A DNA stretch of 64,000 bases. It comes from Curtobacterium sp. ER1/6 (GTDB lineage Bacteria > Actinomycetota > Actinomycetes > Actinomycetales > Microbacteriaceae). The translations under genes and the position numbers were made by a program. The stretch is taken from NCBI RefSeq assembly GCF_001742745.1, contig NZ_MJAK01000001.1:248001-312000 (forward strand). Reading direction: 5' to 3'. Below are positions 49,478 through 63,979 of the stretch, in pieces. The notes beneath the pieces are model-generated. The model did not search any database and was not told the DNA's origin. It saw nothing but the letters and a program-made list of their open reading frames with translations. The first letter of the stretch is position 1. Each line of letters opens with the position of its first letter.

Positions 49478-51157
49478 ATGAGCGACAACCGACCCGTCCG
49501 CCAGCCCTCCGCCGTCGACCGCGTCGCCGAGGACTGGGTCACCACCCTCGTCGACCTCGACCCGACCGTCGCGACGTACATCGGCGCTCCGGGTCGCACC
49601 GACGGGTACGGCGACACGTCCCCCGCGGGTGCCGACGCCCTCGCCGACGCGGCCCGTGCAGCGCGCCGGACGCTCGACGCGACGGACGCCGTGGACGCCG
49701 TCGACCGCGTGACGAAGACCGACCTCGGCGCCGAGCTCGACCTCGTCGTGGAGTCGTACGACCGTCGACTGCACCTGCGCGACCTCAACGTCATCCAGAG
49801 CCCCGCCCAGGAGCTCCGCGACGTGCTCGACCTCATGCCGACGGCGACGACGGACGACTGGCAGGACGTCGCCGGACGGCTGCACGCGCTGCCCGAGGCA
49901 CTGGAAGGACACCGCGAGACCCTGCTGCAGGGCACCCGCGAGCAGGTCACGCCGGCACGTCGCCAGGTCGCGCTCGTCGCCGAGCAGGCCGCCCGCAACG
50001 GCGCCGAGGACGGCTTCTTCCGGCAGCTCGTCGACGGCGCGACGCTCGAGGGCGGTGGTCCGCTGCCCGAGTCGCTCCGCTCCGAGCTCGCCCGGGGCGC
50101 CGAGGCCGCGGCGGCCGCGTACCGCTCGTTCGGCGGGTTCCTCGAGCACGAGCTCCTGCCGCTGGCCACACCGGTCGACGCCGTCGGGCGCGAGGACTAC
50201 GAGCTGCACTCCCGCCGCTTCCTCGGTGCCGTCGTGGACCTCGACGAGACGTACGAGTGGGGGATCGAGGAGCTCGCCCGGATGCGCGACGAGCAGGAGC
50301 GCATCGCCGACCGCATCGAGTCCGGCGCGTCGGTGGCCCGGGCGATCGAGGTCCTCGACGCCGACCCGGCCCGGATCCTGCACGGCACGGACGCCCTGCA
50401 GCGGTGGATGCAGGAGACGAGCGACGCCTCGATCCGCGCGATGGACGGCACCTACTTCGACATCGCCGACCCGATCAAGCGCCTCGAGTGCCGGATCGCC
50501 CCCACCCAGGAAGGCGGCATCTACTACACCGGCCCGTCCGACGACTTCTCGCGTGCCGGCCGGATGTGGTGGTCGGTGCCGCAGGGCGTGACCGAGTTCG
50601 GCACGTGGCGCGAGAAGACCACGGTCTACCACGAGGGCGTCCCGGGTCACCACCTGCAGATCAGCCAGGCGGTGCACAACCGCGGGGAGCTCAACACCTG
50701 GCGGCGTCAGCTCGCCGGACCGTCCGGTCACGTGGAGGGCTGGGCGCTCTACGCCGAGCGACTCATGGAGCAGCTCGGGTTCCTCGACGACGACGGCGAC
50801 CGGCTCGGCATGCTCGACGGACAGCGCATGCGAGCCGCCCGCGTCGTGCTCGACATCGGTGTGCACCTGCAGAAGACGAACCCGGACGGCGGCGGCTGGA
50901 CGTGGGAGTACGCGCTCGACTTCATGGGGCAGAACGTCAACATGGCGCCCGAGTTCGTGCAGTTCGAGGTCGCCCGGTACTTCGGGTGGCCGGGGCAGGC
51001 GCCGTCCTACAAGGTCGGGCAGCGCGTCTGGGAGTCGATCCGCGACGAGCTCGCCGCCCGCGAGGGTGCCGCGTTCGACCTCAAGGCCTTCCACCACCGC
51101 GCACTCGCGCTCGGTGGCGTCGGACTCGACACGCTGCGGAGTGCGCTGCTGGCCTGA
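49478..51157 (+). CDS. DUF885-family probable metallopeptidase
   Basis: 559 residues, almost wholly helical. The zinc-site motif HEGVPGHH (385-392) and the downstream Glu in EGWALYAERL are seen, giving a gluzincin-like layout similar to M2/M3 peptidases. No signal peptide, so probably cytosolic. Substrate unknown; family members include dipeptidases and peptide hydrolases. Monocistronic with its own TAGGGT promoter directly after the polA palindrome. Confidence 0.87.
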   Translation: MSDNRPVRQPSAVDRVAEDWVTTLVDLDPTVATYIGAPGRTDGYGDTSPAGADALADAARAARRTLDATDAVDAVDRVTKTDLGAELDLVVESYDRRLHLRDLNVIQSPAQELRDVLDLMPTATTDDWQDVAGRLHALPEALEGHRETLLQGTREQVTPARRQVALVAEQAARNGAEDGFFRQLVDGATLEGGGPLPESLRSELARGAEAAAAAYRSFGGFLEHELLPLATPVDAVGREDYELHSRRFLGAVVDLDETYEWGIEELARMRDEQERIADRIESGASVARAIEVLDADPARILHGTDALQRWMQETSDASIRAMDGTYFDIADPIKRLECRIAPTQEGGIYYTGPSDDFSRAGRMWWSVPQGVTEFGTWREKTTVYHEGVPGHHLQISQAVHNRGELNTWRRQLAGPSGHVEGWALYAERLMEQLGFLDDDGDRLGMLDGQRMRAARVVLDIGVHLQKTNPDGGGWTWEYALDFMGQNVNMAPEFVQFEVARYFGWPGQAPSYKVGQRVWESIRDELAAREGAAFDLKAFHHRALALGGVGLDTLRSALLA

Positions 51158-51212
51158 CACGCTGACCCCCGACACGCGACACGCCCGGTTGTGGGGCCGA
51201 CGGCCCTGCGGC

Positions 51213-51218
51213 TAGACT
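51213..51218 (+). promoter_or_regulatory. rpsA -10 box with possible -35
   Basis: TAGACT with TTGTGG 18 bp upstream (51189-51194). Predicts a transcript start near 51226 and a leader of about 117 nt, exceptional in a window where most mRNAs look leaderless. Confidence 0.6.
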
Positions 51219-51253
51219 CAATCGGCGCAATCCGCGCCAACCAACCACTGCCA

Positions 51254-51307
51254 TGACGGCTCGCACCGACGTTCGGTGCGGACCAGGGGGTCGCTCCCTC
51301 GCCGTCA
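51254..51307 (+). promoter_or_regulatory. structured rpsA leader, predicted three-way junction
   Basis: P1 TGACGGC (51254-51260) pairs with GCCGTCA (51301-51307). Inside it lie a perfect 8-bp hairpin CGCACCGA-CGT-TCGGTGCG (51262-51280) and a short hairpin AGGG/CCCT (51285-51298). Candidate site for autogenous control by S1; no known family was recognised. Confidence 0.5.
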
Positions 51308-51342
51308 CGGCCCGACTCATGTCCGTTCGGAGCAATCTCTAC

Positions 51343-52812
51343 ATGACAACCACCACGACCAAGGCTCCCAAGCAGGTCGCCATCAACGACATCGGCTCGG
51401 CTGATGACTTCCTGGCCGAGGTCGAGAAGACCCTCAAGTTCTTCAACGACGGCGATCTGATCTCCGGAACCGTCGTGAAGATCGACCGCGACGAGGTCCT
51501 CCTCGACGTCGGCTACAAGACCGAGGGTGTCATCCCCTCGCGCGAACTCTCGATCAAGCACGACGTCGACCCCAACGAGGTCGTCGAGGTCGGCGACGAG
51601 GTCGAGGCCCTGGTCCTCCAGAAGGAGGACAAGGAAGGTCGCCTCATCCTGTCGAAGAAGCGTGCGCAGTACGAGCGCGCGTGGGGCGACGTCGAGAAGA
51701 TCAAGGAGTCCGACGGCGTCGTGACCGGCACGGTCATCGAGGTCGTCAAGGGCGGCCTGATCGTCGACATCGGTCTCCGCGGCTTCCTCCCCGCCTCGCT
51801 CATCGAGCTGCGTCGCGTCCGCGACCTGACCCCGTACCTGGGCCAGGAGCTCGAGGCGAAGATCCTCGAACTCGACAAGAACCGCAACAACGTGGTCCTC
51901 TCGCGCCGCGCCCTGCTCGAGCAGACGCAGTCCGAGTCGCGCACCACCTTCCTCAACAACCTCCACAAGGGCCAGGTCCGCAAGGGCATCGTGTCGTCGA
52001 TCGTCAACTTCGGTGCGTTCGTCGACCTGGGTGGCGTCGACGGTCTCGTCCACGTCTCCGAGCTCTCCTGGAAGCACATCGAGCACGCCAGCGAGGTCGT
52101 CGAGGTCGGTCAGGAAGTCACCGTCGAGATCCTCGAGGTGGACCTGGACCGCGAGCGCGTGTCGCTCTCGCTCAAGGCCACGCAGGAGGACCCGTGGCAG
52201 GTCTTCGCCCGCACCCACGCGATCGGTCAGATCGCGCCGGGCAAGGTCACGAAGCTCGTGCCGTTCGGTGCCTTCGTCCGCGTCGCGGACGGCATCGAGG
52301 GTCTCGTCCACATCTCGGAGCTCTCGAACAAGCACGTCGAGCTCGCCGAGCAGGTCGTCTCCGTCGGTGACGAGGTCTTCGTCAAGATCATCGACATCGA
52401 CCTCGACCGTCGCCGCATCTCGCTCAGCCTCAAGCAGGCGAACGAGGGCGTGGACCCGGAGGGCACCGAGTTCGACCCGGCGCTCTACGGCATGCCGACC
52501 GAGTACGACGACCAGGGCAACTACAAGTACCCGGACGGCTTCGACCCGGAGACGAACGAGTGGCTCGAGGGCTACGACACCCAGCGCACCGAGTGGGAGG
52601 GCCAGTACGCGGCCGCCCAGTCGCGCTGGGAGGCCCACAAGGCGCAGGTCGCGAAGACCATCGCCGACGAGGCGCAGGGCAACTTCGACCTGCCGGCCAG
52701 CGCGTCGACCTCCTCGTCGTCGTCGTTCACGAGCGAGACGAACGGTCAGGGCACCCTGGCCGACGACGCTTCGCTCGCGGCGCTCCGCGAGAAGCTCAGC
52801 TCGAACAACTGA
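51343..52812 (+). CDS. rpsA: 30S ribosomal protein S1
   Basis: 489 residues with four S1 RNA-binding OB domains (about 35-105, 123-188, 209-277, 294-363), then an acidic low-complexity tail, the four-domain actinobacterial form rather than the six-domain E. coli one. Seen: GDLISGTVVKIDRDEVLLDVGYKTEG, KGQVRKGIVSSIVNFGAFVDLGG and SLSLKQ. The ATG at 51343 was chosen because the family begins near TTTTTKAPKQVAIND; an ATG at 51253 lies inside the leader structure. GGAG 10 bases upstream is a weak ribosome site. Strong hairpin terminator at 52832. Confidence 0.97.
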   Translation: MTTTTTKAPKQVAINDIGSADDFLAEVEKTLKFFNDGDLISGTVVKIDRDEVLLDVGYKTEGVIPSRELSIKHDVDPNEVVEVGDEVEALVLQKEDKEGRLILSKKRAQYERAWGDVEKIKESDGVVTGTVIEVVKGGLIVDIGLRGFLPASLIELRRVRDLTPYLGQELEAKILELDKNRNNVVLSRRALLEQTQSESRTTFLNNLHKGQVRKGIVSSIVNFGAFVDLGGVDGLVHVSELSWKHIEHASEVVEVGQEVTVEILEVDLDRERVSLSLKATQEDPWQVFARTHAIGQIAPGKVTKLVPFGAFVRVADGIEGLVHISELSNKHVELAEQVVSVGDEVFVKIIDIDLDRRRISLSLKQANEGVDPEGTEFDPALYGMPTEYDDQGNYKYPDGFDPETNEWLEGYDTQRTEWEGQYAAAQSRWEAHKAQVAKTIADEAQGNFDLPASASTSSSSSFTSETNGQGTLADDASLAALREKLSSNN

Positions 52813-52831
52813 TCGAGCGGGTCGCACCGTC

Positions 52832-52871
52832 CCGGAAGCCCGGCACCCCTCACGGGGTGCCGGGCTTCCGG
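52832..52871 (+). terminator. rpsA terminator
   Basis: Perfect 18-bp stem (52832-52849 with 52854-52871), loop TCAC, 19 bp after the stop. No T-tract. Sequence unrelated to the CGGACGGGAGGC family. Confidence 0.85.
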
Positions 52872-52890
52872 CGTTCCACGGCGTGCTGGG

Positions 52891-52896
52891 TAGCCT
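52891..52896 (+). promoter_or_regulatory. coaE -10 box
   Basis: TAGCCT six bases before the GTG at 52903. Confidence 0.5.
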
Positions 52897-52902
52897 GGGG
52901 CG

Positions 52903-53505
52903 GTGCGCATCATCGGTCTGACAGGCGGCATCGCCGCGGGCAAGTCCACCGTCTCCCGTCGTTGGGCGGAGCACGGTGCCGTCGTGGTCGACGCGGACCG
53001 GCTGGCGCGGGAGGCGGTCGCACCCGGCAGCCCCGGGCTCGCCCGTGTGGCGGAGCGGTTCGGGCCGGGCGTGCTCGCAGCCGACGGCTCGCTCGACCGC
53101 CCGGCGCTCGGCAGCATCGTGTTCGCGGACGCCGACGCCCGGCGGGACCTCGAGGCGATCACGCACCCGGAGGTCTGGCGGCTGGCGCAGCAGGCCTTCG
53201 ACGCGGCCGAGGCCGCAGACCCGGAGGCGCTCGTCGTCTACGACGTCCCGCTGCTGGCCGAGGCCCGCGGCCGGCGTCCGATCGCCTTCGACGCCGTCGT
53301 CGTGGTGGACGCACCGGCCGCGCAGCGGGTCGAGCGGCTGGTGGCGTTCCGCGGCGCCACGCGGGACGAGGCCGAGCGGCGGGTCGGGGCACAGGCGTCC
53401 GACGCCGAGCGGCTGGCCCTCGCCGACCACGTCGTCGACGCCTCGGGGACGGTCGACGAGACGATCCGGTCCGCCGACGACGTCTGGGCACGCCTGACCC
53501 GCTGA
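52903..53505 (+). CDS. coaE: dephospho-CoA kinase
   Basis: Last step of coenzyme A synthesis. 200 residues. P-loop [12 protein letters not shown] at the N-terminus, [10 protein letters not shown] (substrate Asp), and the lid region HPEVWRL plus VYDVPLLAE. No fused UPF0157 domain, unlike mycobacterial CoaE. Leaderless GTG start directly after TAGCCT. It lies between rpsA and uvrB, a conserved actinobacterial order. Confidence 0.95.
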   Translation: MRIIGLTGGIAAGKSTVSRRWAEHGAVVVDADRLAREAVAPGSPGLARVAERFGPGVLAADGSLDRPALGSIVFADADARRDLEAITHPEVWRLAQQAFDAAEAADPEALVVYDVPLLAEARGRRPIAFDAVVVVDAPAAQRVERLVAFRGATRDEAERRVGAQASDAERLALADHVVDASGTVDETIRSADDVWARLTR

Positions 53506-53547
53506 CGCTGTGGGCGATCAGGGCCGTCCGGTGTCGGCGGCGCCGAC

Positions 53548-53553
53548 TACCGT
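53548..53553 (+). promoter_or_regulatory. uvrB -10 box
   Basis: TACCGT seven bases before the ATG at 53561. No LexA/SOS box was found nearby. Confidence 0.45.
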
Positions 53554-53560
53554 TGCAGGC

Positions 53561-55634
<2,074 letters not shown>

Positions 55635-55645
<11 letters not shown>

Positions 55646-56549
55646 CGCCGGCCGTCGCACCGTCGTCGTCACCGGCGCCAGTGCGGGCCTGGGGTACCAC
55701 GCCGCGGAGCAGCTCGCGGCGCAGGGTCACCGCGTCGTGCTGGCGACCCGGAACCCCGAGCGCGGTCTCGCGGCCGAGCGGAGCATCCGGGCGCACGTGG
55801 ACGACGCCGACCTGGTGCACCTCCACCTCGACCTCGCCGACCTGGACAGCGTCCACGCCGCCGCCGCGACCCTCGCGGAGCTCGGACCGGTGCACGCGCT
55901 GCTCAACAACGCGGGTGTCGTGGGGTCGTCCGAGCAGCGGTCGACCGCTCAGGGACTCGAACTGCAGGTCGGCACGAACCACCTCGGGCACTTCGCCTGG
56001 ACCGCGCTGGTGCTGCCCCTGCTCGACCAGGACGACGGCCGCGTGGTGCACCTCGGGTCGATCGCGCACCGCTTCGTCACCCTCGACCGGCGCGACCCCC
56101 TGGCGGTCGGTCGGTACGACGGCCACCGGCAGTACGCCCGGAGCAAGCTCGCCGTGATGCTGTTCGGCTTCGAGCTCGCGCAGCGGCTCGGCGACGCGGG
56201 TTCTGCGGTCCGGAGCGTCGTCGCGCACCCGGGGCTCGCGCTCGAAGCCGCCGGGCCCGCGCGTCCGGACGTCGCGCCGACCCGGTCCGAGCCCGCTTGG
56301 ATGCGCGCCGGATCCGGGTGGATCGCCCAGGGCAAGGACGCCGGTGCCCGCCCGCTCGTGCACGCGGCCGTCGGCGACGGGGTCCGGTCGGGGGAGTACT
56401 GGGGACCGGACGGGCCGCTGCAGCTCGCGGGTGCGCCGGCGATCGTGCCGGCGCGGTCGCGGGCGCACGACCGCACGACGGCGGCACGGCTCTGGACCGC
56501 GAGCGAGCGGGCCACGGGCGTCGCGTTCGCTCTCGACGCACTCGTCTGA
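55635..56549 (+). CDS. short-chain dehydrogenase/reductase
   Basis: 304 residues. NAD(P)-binding TGASAGLG (about 13-20), LNNAG (about 92-96), the catalytic Ser in HLGSIAH, and YARSK (about 172-176). Resembles retinol dehydrogenase/WW-domain oxidoreductase-like SDRs. Substrate not predictable. The ATG lies inside the end of uvrB (11-bp overlap), so it is made with UvrB although it has no known repair role; it separates uvrB from uvrA. Confidence 0.9.
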
Positions 56550-56594
56550 GTCGATCCGGTCCGCCACGCCGGGACGGATGTCGGTCGGGCTTCG

Positions 56595-56600
56595 TACAAT
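56595..56600 (+). promoter_or_regulatory. uvrA -10 box
   Basis: TACAAT eight bases before the ATG at 56609; close to consensus. Confidence 0.5.
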
Positions 56601-56608
56601 CGTCTGCG

Positions 56609-59620
<3,012 letters not shown>

Positions 59621-61756
59621 GTGGCGGACACCGTCTCCTGGCGGCCGAAGGCGGGGGAGATCCCGACCGACCCCGGTGTGTACCGGTGGCGTGACGAGGC
59701 CGGTCGGGTGCTCTACGTCGGCAAGGCGAAGAACCTCCGTGCGCGGCTGAGCAACTACTTCGCACCGCTGCCGACGCTGCACGAGCGCACGCGCCGCATG
59801 GTCCTGACGGCGCGCAGCGTCGAGTGGACCACGGTCGGCTCCGAGATCGAGGCGCTCCAGCTCGAGTACACGTGGATCAAGGAGTTCGACCCGCCCTTCA
59901 ACGTCAAGTTCCGGGACGACAAGTCGTACCCGTACATGGCGATCACCCTGGGCGAGGAGGCGCCCCGGGTGATGGTGACGCGGAACCGGAAGATCAAGGG
60001 CGCCAAGTACTTCGGGCCGTACCCGAAGATCTGGGCGGTGCACGACACCATCGACCTGATGATCAAGGTCTTCCCGATCCGGACCTGTTCGGACTCTTCG
60101 TACAAGAAGGCCATGCAGACCGGCAAGCCGTGCTTCCCGGGGCAGATCGGCAAGTGCGGCGGCCCCTGCTCGCAGAAGGTCACGATCGCCGAGCACCGTG
60201 CGGTGGTCGAGGAGTTCGTGCGGTTCATGGGCAGCTACGACCGGCGTGTGATCACCACGCTGCGGCAGCGCATGGGGGCCGCGGCCGACGCCATGGACTA
60301 CGAGCAGGCCGCGAAGTACCGCGACCAGGTCGGTGCGCTCGAGGCGGTCCTCGAGAAGTCCGCGGTCGTGCTGCGCGACTCGGTCGACCTCGACCTGTTC
60401 GGTGTCGCGGAGGACGAGCTCGCGGCCGCGGTGCAGCTGTTCTCCGTGCGGGGCGGGCGCATCCGCGGTGTGCGGGGCTGGGTGGTCGACAAGGAGCTCG
60501 ACATCAGCACCGGCGACCTCGTCGAGCAGATCGTGCAGGGCCAGTACGCCACGAGCGACGACGTCCCGCGCGAGATCGTCGTGCCGGAGCTCCCGGAGGA
60601 CGCCGAGGCGCTGCAGCAGTGGCTCAGCGAACGCCGGGGCGGCCGCGGGACGAAGCTGAGCACCGCGCAGCGCGGGGACCGTGCCGGACTCGCCCGCACC
60701 GCCGCCCAGAACGCGGCGCAGGCGCTGATGCTCTACAAGACGAAGCGGAGTGCCGACTACACGACCCGCTCGGCGGCGCTGGCCGACATCCAGGACGCCC
60801 TCGGCATGACCGAGGCACCCCTGCGCATGGAGTGCTACGACATCTCGCACCTCCAGGGCACGAACGTCGTCGCCTCGATGGTGGTGTTCGAGGACGGGCT
60901 CCCGCGGAAGGACCAGTACCGGCGGTACACGATCGCGGAGACGACCGACGACACCGACAGCATGTACCAGGTGCTCTCACGGCGGCTGGCGCGTCTCGAC
61001 GAGGACGCCGCCGCACCCGACGTCCCGAATGCGACGAGCGACGAGGTCGTCGAGGGGACGAAGCCGACGAAGCGGTTCGCCTACCGTCCGCAGTTGCTCA
61101 TCGTCGACGGCGGGCAACCGCAGGTGCAGGCGGCGAAGCGGGCGATGGACGAGGCCGGCGTGCACGACATCGCGCTCGTCGGCATCGCGAAGCGCCTCGA
61201 GGAGCTCTGGCTGCCCGACGACGACTTCCCGGTGATCATGCCGCGGAACTCGGAGGCGCTGTTCCTGATCCAGCGGATCCGCGACGAGGCGCACCGGTTC
61301 GCGATCACGCACCAGCGGACGCGACGGAAGCGCGACGTGCGGTCGCAGCTGTCGGAGATCCCGGGCCTCGGCCCGACGCGGGTCAACGCGCTGCTGAAGC
61401 ACTTCGGGTCGGTGGCGCGCCTCCGCGAGGCGACGGCCGACCAGATCGCCGAGGTGAACGGCGTCGGACCGGCGACGGCCGCCGCGGTCGTCACGAAGCT
61501 GGCGCAGACGCCGCAGAGCGCCCCGACCGGGAGCGCACCGACCGGGAGCGCACCGACGGCCAGCGCCCCGACCGCCAGTGCCCGAACCGCCGGCGACCCG
61601 ACCGACGCGGCCCCGCCGACCGACGCGGCCCCGCCGACCGACGCGACCCCGCCGACCGACGTGACCGGCGGGACGGACCCGACCGGTGCCTCCCGTCCGA
61701 CCGGTCCCGTCCGCGTCCCCGACGTCACGGCGGACGGTCCGCACCGCCCGCTGTGA
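59621..61756 (+). CDS. uvrC: excinuclease ABC subunit C
   Basis: Makes both incisions in excision repair. 711 residues, against about 610-650 usual. GIY-YIG nuclease ([25 protein letters not shown], about 18-40), UVR domain (near 205-240), RNase H-like nuclease ([23 protein letters not shown]) and tandem HhH (about 575-628). Residues after about 628 are a low-complexity Ala/Pro/Thr/Asp tail encoded by 15-bp and 18-bp tandem repeats, ending with an exact element half-site (61688-61699). GTG start immediately after the uvrA stop. Confidence 0.96.
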   Translation: MADTVSWRPKAGEIPTDPGVYRWRDEAGRVLYVGKAKNLRARLSNYFAPLPTLHERTRRMVLTARSVEWTTVGSEIEALQLEYTWIKEFDPPFNVKFRDDKSYPYMAITLGEEAPRVMVTRNRKIKGAKYFGPYPKIWAVHDTIDLMIKVFPIRTCSDSSYKKAMQTGKPCFPGQIGKCGGPCSQKVTIAEHRAVVEEFVRFMGSYDRRVITTLRQRMGAAADAMDYEQAAKYRDQVGALEAVLEKSAVVLRDSVDLDLFGVAEDELAAAVQLFSVRGGRIRGVRGWVVDKELDISTGDLVEQIVQGQYATSDDVPREIVVPELPEDAEALQQWLSERRGGRGTKLSTAQRGDRAGLARTAAQNAAQALMLYKTKRSADYTTRSAALADIQDALGMTEAPLRMECYDISHLQGTNVVASMVVFEDGLPRKDQYRRYTIAETTDDTDSMYQVLSRRLARLDEDAAAPDVPNATSDEVVEGTKPTKRFAYRPQLLIVDGGQPQVQAAKRAMDEAGVHDIALVGIAKRLEELWLPDDDFPVIMPRNSEALFLIQRIRDEAHRFAITHQRTRRKRDVRSQLSEIPGLGPTRVNALLKHFGSVARLREATADQIAEVNGVGPATAAAVVTKLAQTPQSAPTGSAPTGSAPTASAPTASARTAGDPTDAAPPTDAAPPTDATPPTDVTGGTDPTGASRPTGPVRVPDVTADGPHRPL
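61517..61591 (+). repeat. five 15-bp tandem repeats in the uvrC tail
   Basis: Units of AGCGCACCGACCGGG type at 61517-61531 through 61577-61591, encoding SAPTG-like pentapeptides. Confidence 0.8.
61594..61664 (+). repeat. four 18-bp tandem repeats in the uvrC tail
   Basis: Units CCCCGCCGACCGACGCGG at 61611-61628 and 61629-61646, with flanking diverged copies; they encode PPTDAA hexapeptides. Confidence 0.8.
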
Positions 61757-61803
61757 CCGTCTCCGGGACGACCGGGCCCCGGCCCGGCCCGCGCCGCGGG
61801 CGA

Positions 61804-61809
61804 TAGCCT
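61804..61809 (+). promoter_or_regulatory. rapZ -10 box
   Basis: TAGCCT 63 bp before the ATG, predicting a leader of about 56 nt. Confidence 0.4.
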
Positions 61810-61872
61810 GGACCAGCAGCCGAGACCTCCCCGGGCCGACGCCCGGGCCGCCACGACGGAGCCCTCCCACAC

Positions 61873-62790
61873 ATGAGCGACACGAGCGACACGAGCACCC
61901 CGACCGAGACGGCCCGCGCGCAGCAGCAGCACGACATCCTGATCGTCACCGGCATGTCCGGCGCCGGCCGGTCGACGGTCGGCAAGGCGCTCGAGGACCT
62001 CGGCTGGTACGTCGTCGACAACCTGCCCACGCAGATGCTCGGTCCGCTCACCGAGCTCGCCGACCGCGCGGGCGAGAAGATCCCGAAGATCGCCACGGTG
62101 GTCGACGTCCGCGGCGGCCGGTTCTTCACCGACCCCGAGCAGGCCGTCGAGCAGGTCCGGACGAGTGCGTCGGCGCGGGTCCGGGTGCTCTTCCTCGAGG
62201 CGACCGACGCCGTGCTCGTCCGCCGCTTCGAGCAGGTCCGGCGACCGCACCCGCTGCAGGGGGACGGCACGCTCCTCGACGGCATCGGGCTCGAACGGTC
62301 GCGGCTGTCCGGGCTCCGCGAGGCCGCCGACGTCGTCATCGACACCTCGGACCTCAACATCCACCAGCTCGCGAACACCGTGACCGACCGGTTCGCCGAC
62401 GACCACTTCGTCGGCGTCCAGGTCACGCTGATGAGCTTCGGCTTCAAGTACGGACTCCCGGCCGACGCCGACATGGTGGCCGACGTGCGCTTCATCCCGA
62501 ATCCCTACTGGGTGCCGGAACTCCGCCCGCACACCGGCCTCGACGCGCCCGTCTCGGAGTACGTCCTGGCGCAGCCGGGAGCCCGGTCGTTCGTCGAGCG
62601 GTACGCCGCCGTGCTCGAGCCGGTGCTGGCCGGCTACCAGCGCGAGAACAAAAGACACGCTACGATCGCCATCGGCTGTACCGGCGGCAAGCACCGCTCG
62701 GTCGCCGTCGTCGCCGAGTTGGCGAACCTCCTCCGCGGGATGCCCGACGTCGCCGTGCGTGTGAAGAACCGAGATCTCGGCCGGGAGTGA
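61873..62790 (+). CDS. rapZ: RapZ-like P-loop nucleotide- and RNA-binding protein
   Basis: 305 residues. N-terminal P-loop GMSGAGRST (about 27-35) with a Walker B-like [13 protein letters not shown], and the C-terminal RapZ domain with [21 protein letters not shown] and [10 protein letters not shown]. In E. coli RapZ directs GlmZ small RNA to RNase E and controls amino sugar synthesis; the actinobacterial role is not established. Its place between uvrC and whiA is conserved across Gram-positive bacteria. The first 20 residues are a disordered Ser/Thr/Asp-rich extension. Confidence 0.95.
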   Translation: MSDTSDTSTPTETARAQQQHDILIVTGMSGAGRSTVGKALEDLGWYVVDNLPTQMLGPLTELADRAGEKIPKIATVVDVRGGRFFTDPEQAVEQVRTSASARVRVLFLEATDAVLVRRFEQVRRPHPLQGDGTLLDGIGLERSRLSGLREAADVVIDTSDLNIHQLANTVTDRFADDHFVGVQVTLMSFGFKYGLPADADMVADVRFIPNPYWVPELRPHTGLDAPVSEYVLAQPGARSFVERYAAVLEPVLAGYQRENKRHATIAIGCTGGKHRSVAVVAELANLLRGMPDVAVRVKNRDLGRE

Positions 62791-62866
62791 CCGTCCCTCC
62801 GGCCGCTCCACACGGACGTGCGCCGGAGCCGCGGACCCCACCAGAAGAAACGTTAGGAATGATGCT

Positions 62867-63847
62867 GTGCCGTTGACTGCCGAGGTCAAGGACGAACTGG
62901 CCAGGGTCGTCGTGAACCGCAACACGGTCCGCGCCGCCGAACTCGCGACCATCCTGCGGTTCGCGGGCGGCCTGCACGTCATCTCGGGCAGGATCGCGGT
63001 CGAGGTCGAACTCGACACCCGGATCATCGTCCACCGCGTGCGCAAGGACCTGGCGGAGCTGTACGGCGTGCGGAGCGAGGCGTCGGTGGGGTCGTCCGCC
63101 TCCTCCCGTCGCGGCACCCGCTACCTGGTCCGCGTGCTCGAGGCGGGGGAGACGCTCGCCCGCCAGACCGGTCTGATGGACGCCCGTCGTCGCCCCGTCC
63201 GCGGGCTGCCGAACCGGCTCACCACGGGCAACCGCGAGGACCTCGCCGCCATCTGGCGCGGCGCCTTCCTCGCCTCCGGCACGCTGACCGACCCGGGTCG
63301 TGCCGCGGCCCTGGAGGTCACGTGCCCCGGGAACGAGGCCGCCATGGCACTCGTCGGCGCCGCGTCGCGACTCGGCATCGCGGCGAAGGGTCGCGAGGTC
63401 CGGGGCGTCCACCGCGTCGTCATCCGCGACGGCGAGGCGATCGGGCAGATGCTCACCGTGATGGGTGCCGCCCGCACCACCGCCGAGTGGGAGGAGATGC
63501 GCCAGCGCCGCGAGGTCCGCGCCACCGCCAACCGCCTCGTGAACTTCGACGACGCGAACCTCCGTCGTTCGGCGCAGGCCGCCGTCGCCGCGTGTGCCCG
63601 GGTCGAGCGCGCGCTCGAGATCCTCGGCGACGAGGTCCCGGACCACCTGAAGTACGCCGGCTCCCTGCGCCTCGAGCACCGCGACGCGTCGCTCGACGAG
63701 CTCGGCCAGCACGCCGACCCGCCCATGACGAAGGACGCCATCGCCGGTCGCATCCGCCGACTCCTCGCGATGGCCGACAAGAAGGCCGTCGACGACGGCA
63801 TCCCGGGTACCGAGGCGAGCGTGCCGGAGGAGCTCGAGGGCGTCTGA
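62867..63847 (+). CDS. whiA: WhiA, sporulation/cell-division transcription regulator family
   Basis: 326 residues. N-terminal domain derived from a LAGLIDADG homing endonuclease (about 1-215; [28 protein letters not shown]) without the catalytic acidic pattern, and a C-terminal sigma-region-4-like helix-turn-helix (about 230-310; [20 protein letters not shown] segment and [13 protein letters not shown]). In Streptomyces WhiA partners WhiB; in non-sporulating actinobacteria it affects division and metabolism. The GTG at 62867 gives the conserved MPLTAEVK start. A 44-bp palindrome terminates it. Confidence 0.95.
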   Translation: MPLTAEVKDELARVVVNRNTVRAAELATILRFAGGLHVISGRIAVEVELDTRIIVHRVRKDLAELYGVRSEASVGSSASSRRGTRYLVRVLEAGETLARQTGLMDARRRPVRGLPNRLTTGNREDLAAIWRGAFLASGTLTDPGRAAALEVTCPGNEAAMALVGAASRLGIAAKGREVRGVHRVVIRDGEAIGQMLTVMGAARTTAEWEEMRQRREVRATANRLVNFDDANLRRSAQAAVAACARVERALEILGDEVPDHLKYAGSLRLEHRDASLDELGQHADPPMTKDAIAGRIRRLLAMADKKAVDDGIPGTEASVPEELEGV

Positions 63848-63868
63848 TCGCGGCTCTGACGACCGGTG

Positions 63869-63912
63869 CGGACGGGAGGCGCGGTGCCAGCTGGCACCGC
63901 GCCTCCCGTCCG
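63869..63912. terminator. perfect 44-bp palindrome after whiA (dispersed element, full form)
   Basis: Two 22-base arms without mismatch, starting 22 bp after the whiA stop. Contains CGGACGGGAGGC (63869-63880) and GCCTCCCGTCCG (63901-63912); nearly identical in the outer 17 bases of each arm to the element after polA. Confidence 0.8.
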
Positions 63913-63944
63913 TCACACGGCGGTGGTCCGCAGCGTCCGACTGC

Positions 63945-63979
63945 TAGGGTCGTTACGGCGACGTTACGGGGCGTATCGT
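63945..63979 (+). promoter_or_regulatory. promoter region of the gene beyond the window
   Basis: TAGGGT (63945-63950) and TATCGT (63974-63979) are possible -10 boxes. Between them CGTTACGG occurs twice, at 63951-63958 and 63962-63969, 11 bp apart, an OmpR-family binding layout. The target gene is not in view. Confidence 0.4.

Noticed and set aside
51253..51342. ATG at 51253 as rpsA start
   Set aside because: The added 30 residues are Arg/Gly-rich and unlike S1, and the codons lie within the predicted leader structure.
53506..53560. LexA/SOS box upstream of uvrB or uvrA
   Set aside because: No GAAC-N4-GTTC type sequence was found upstream of either gene.
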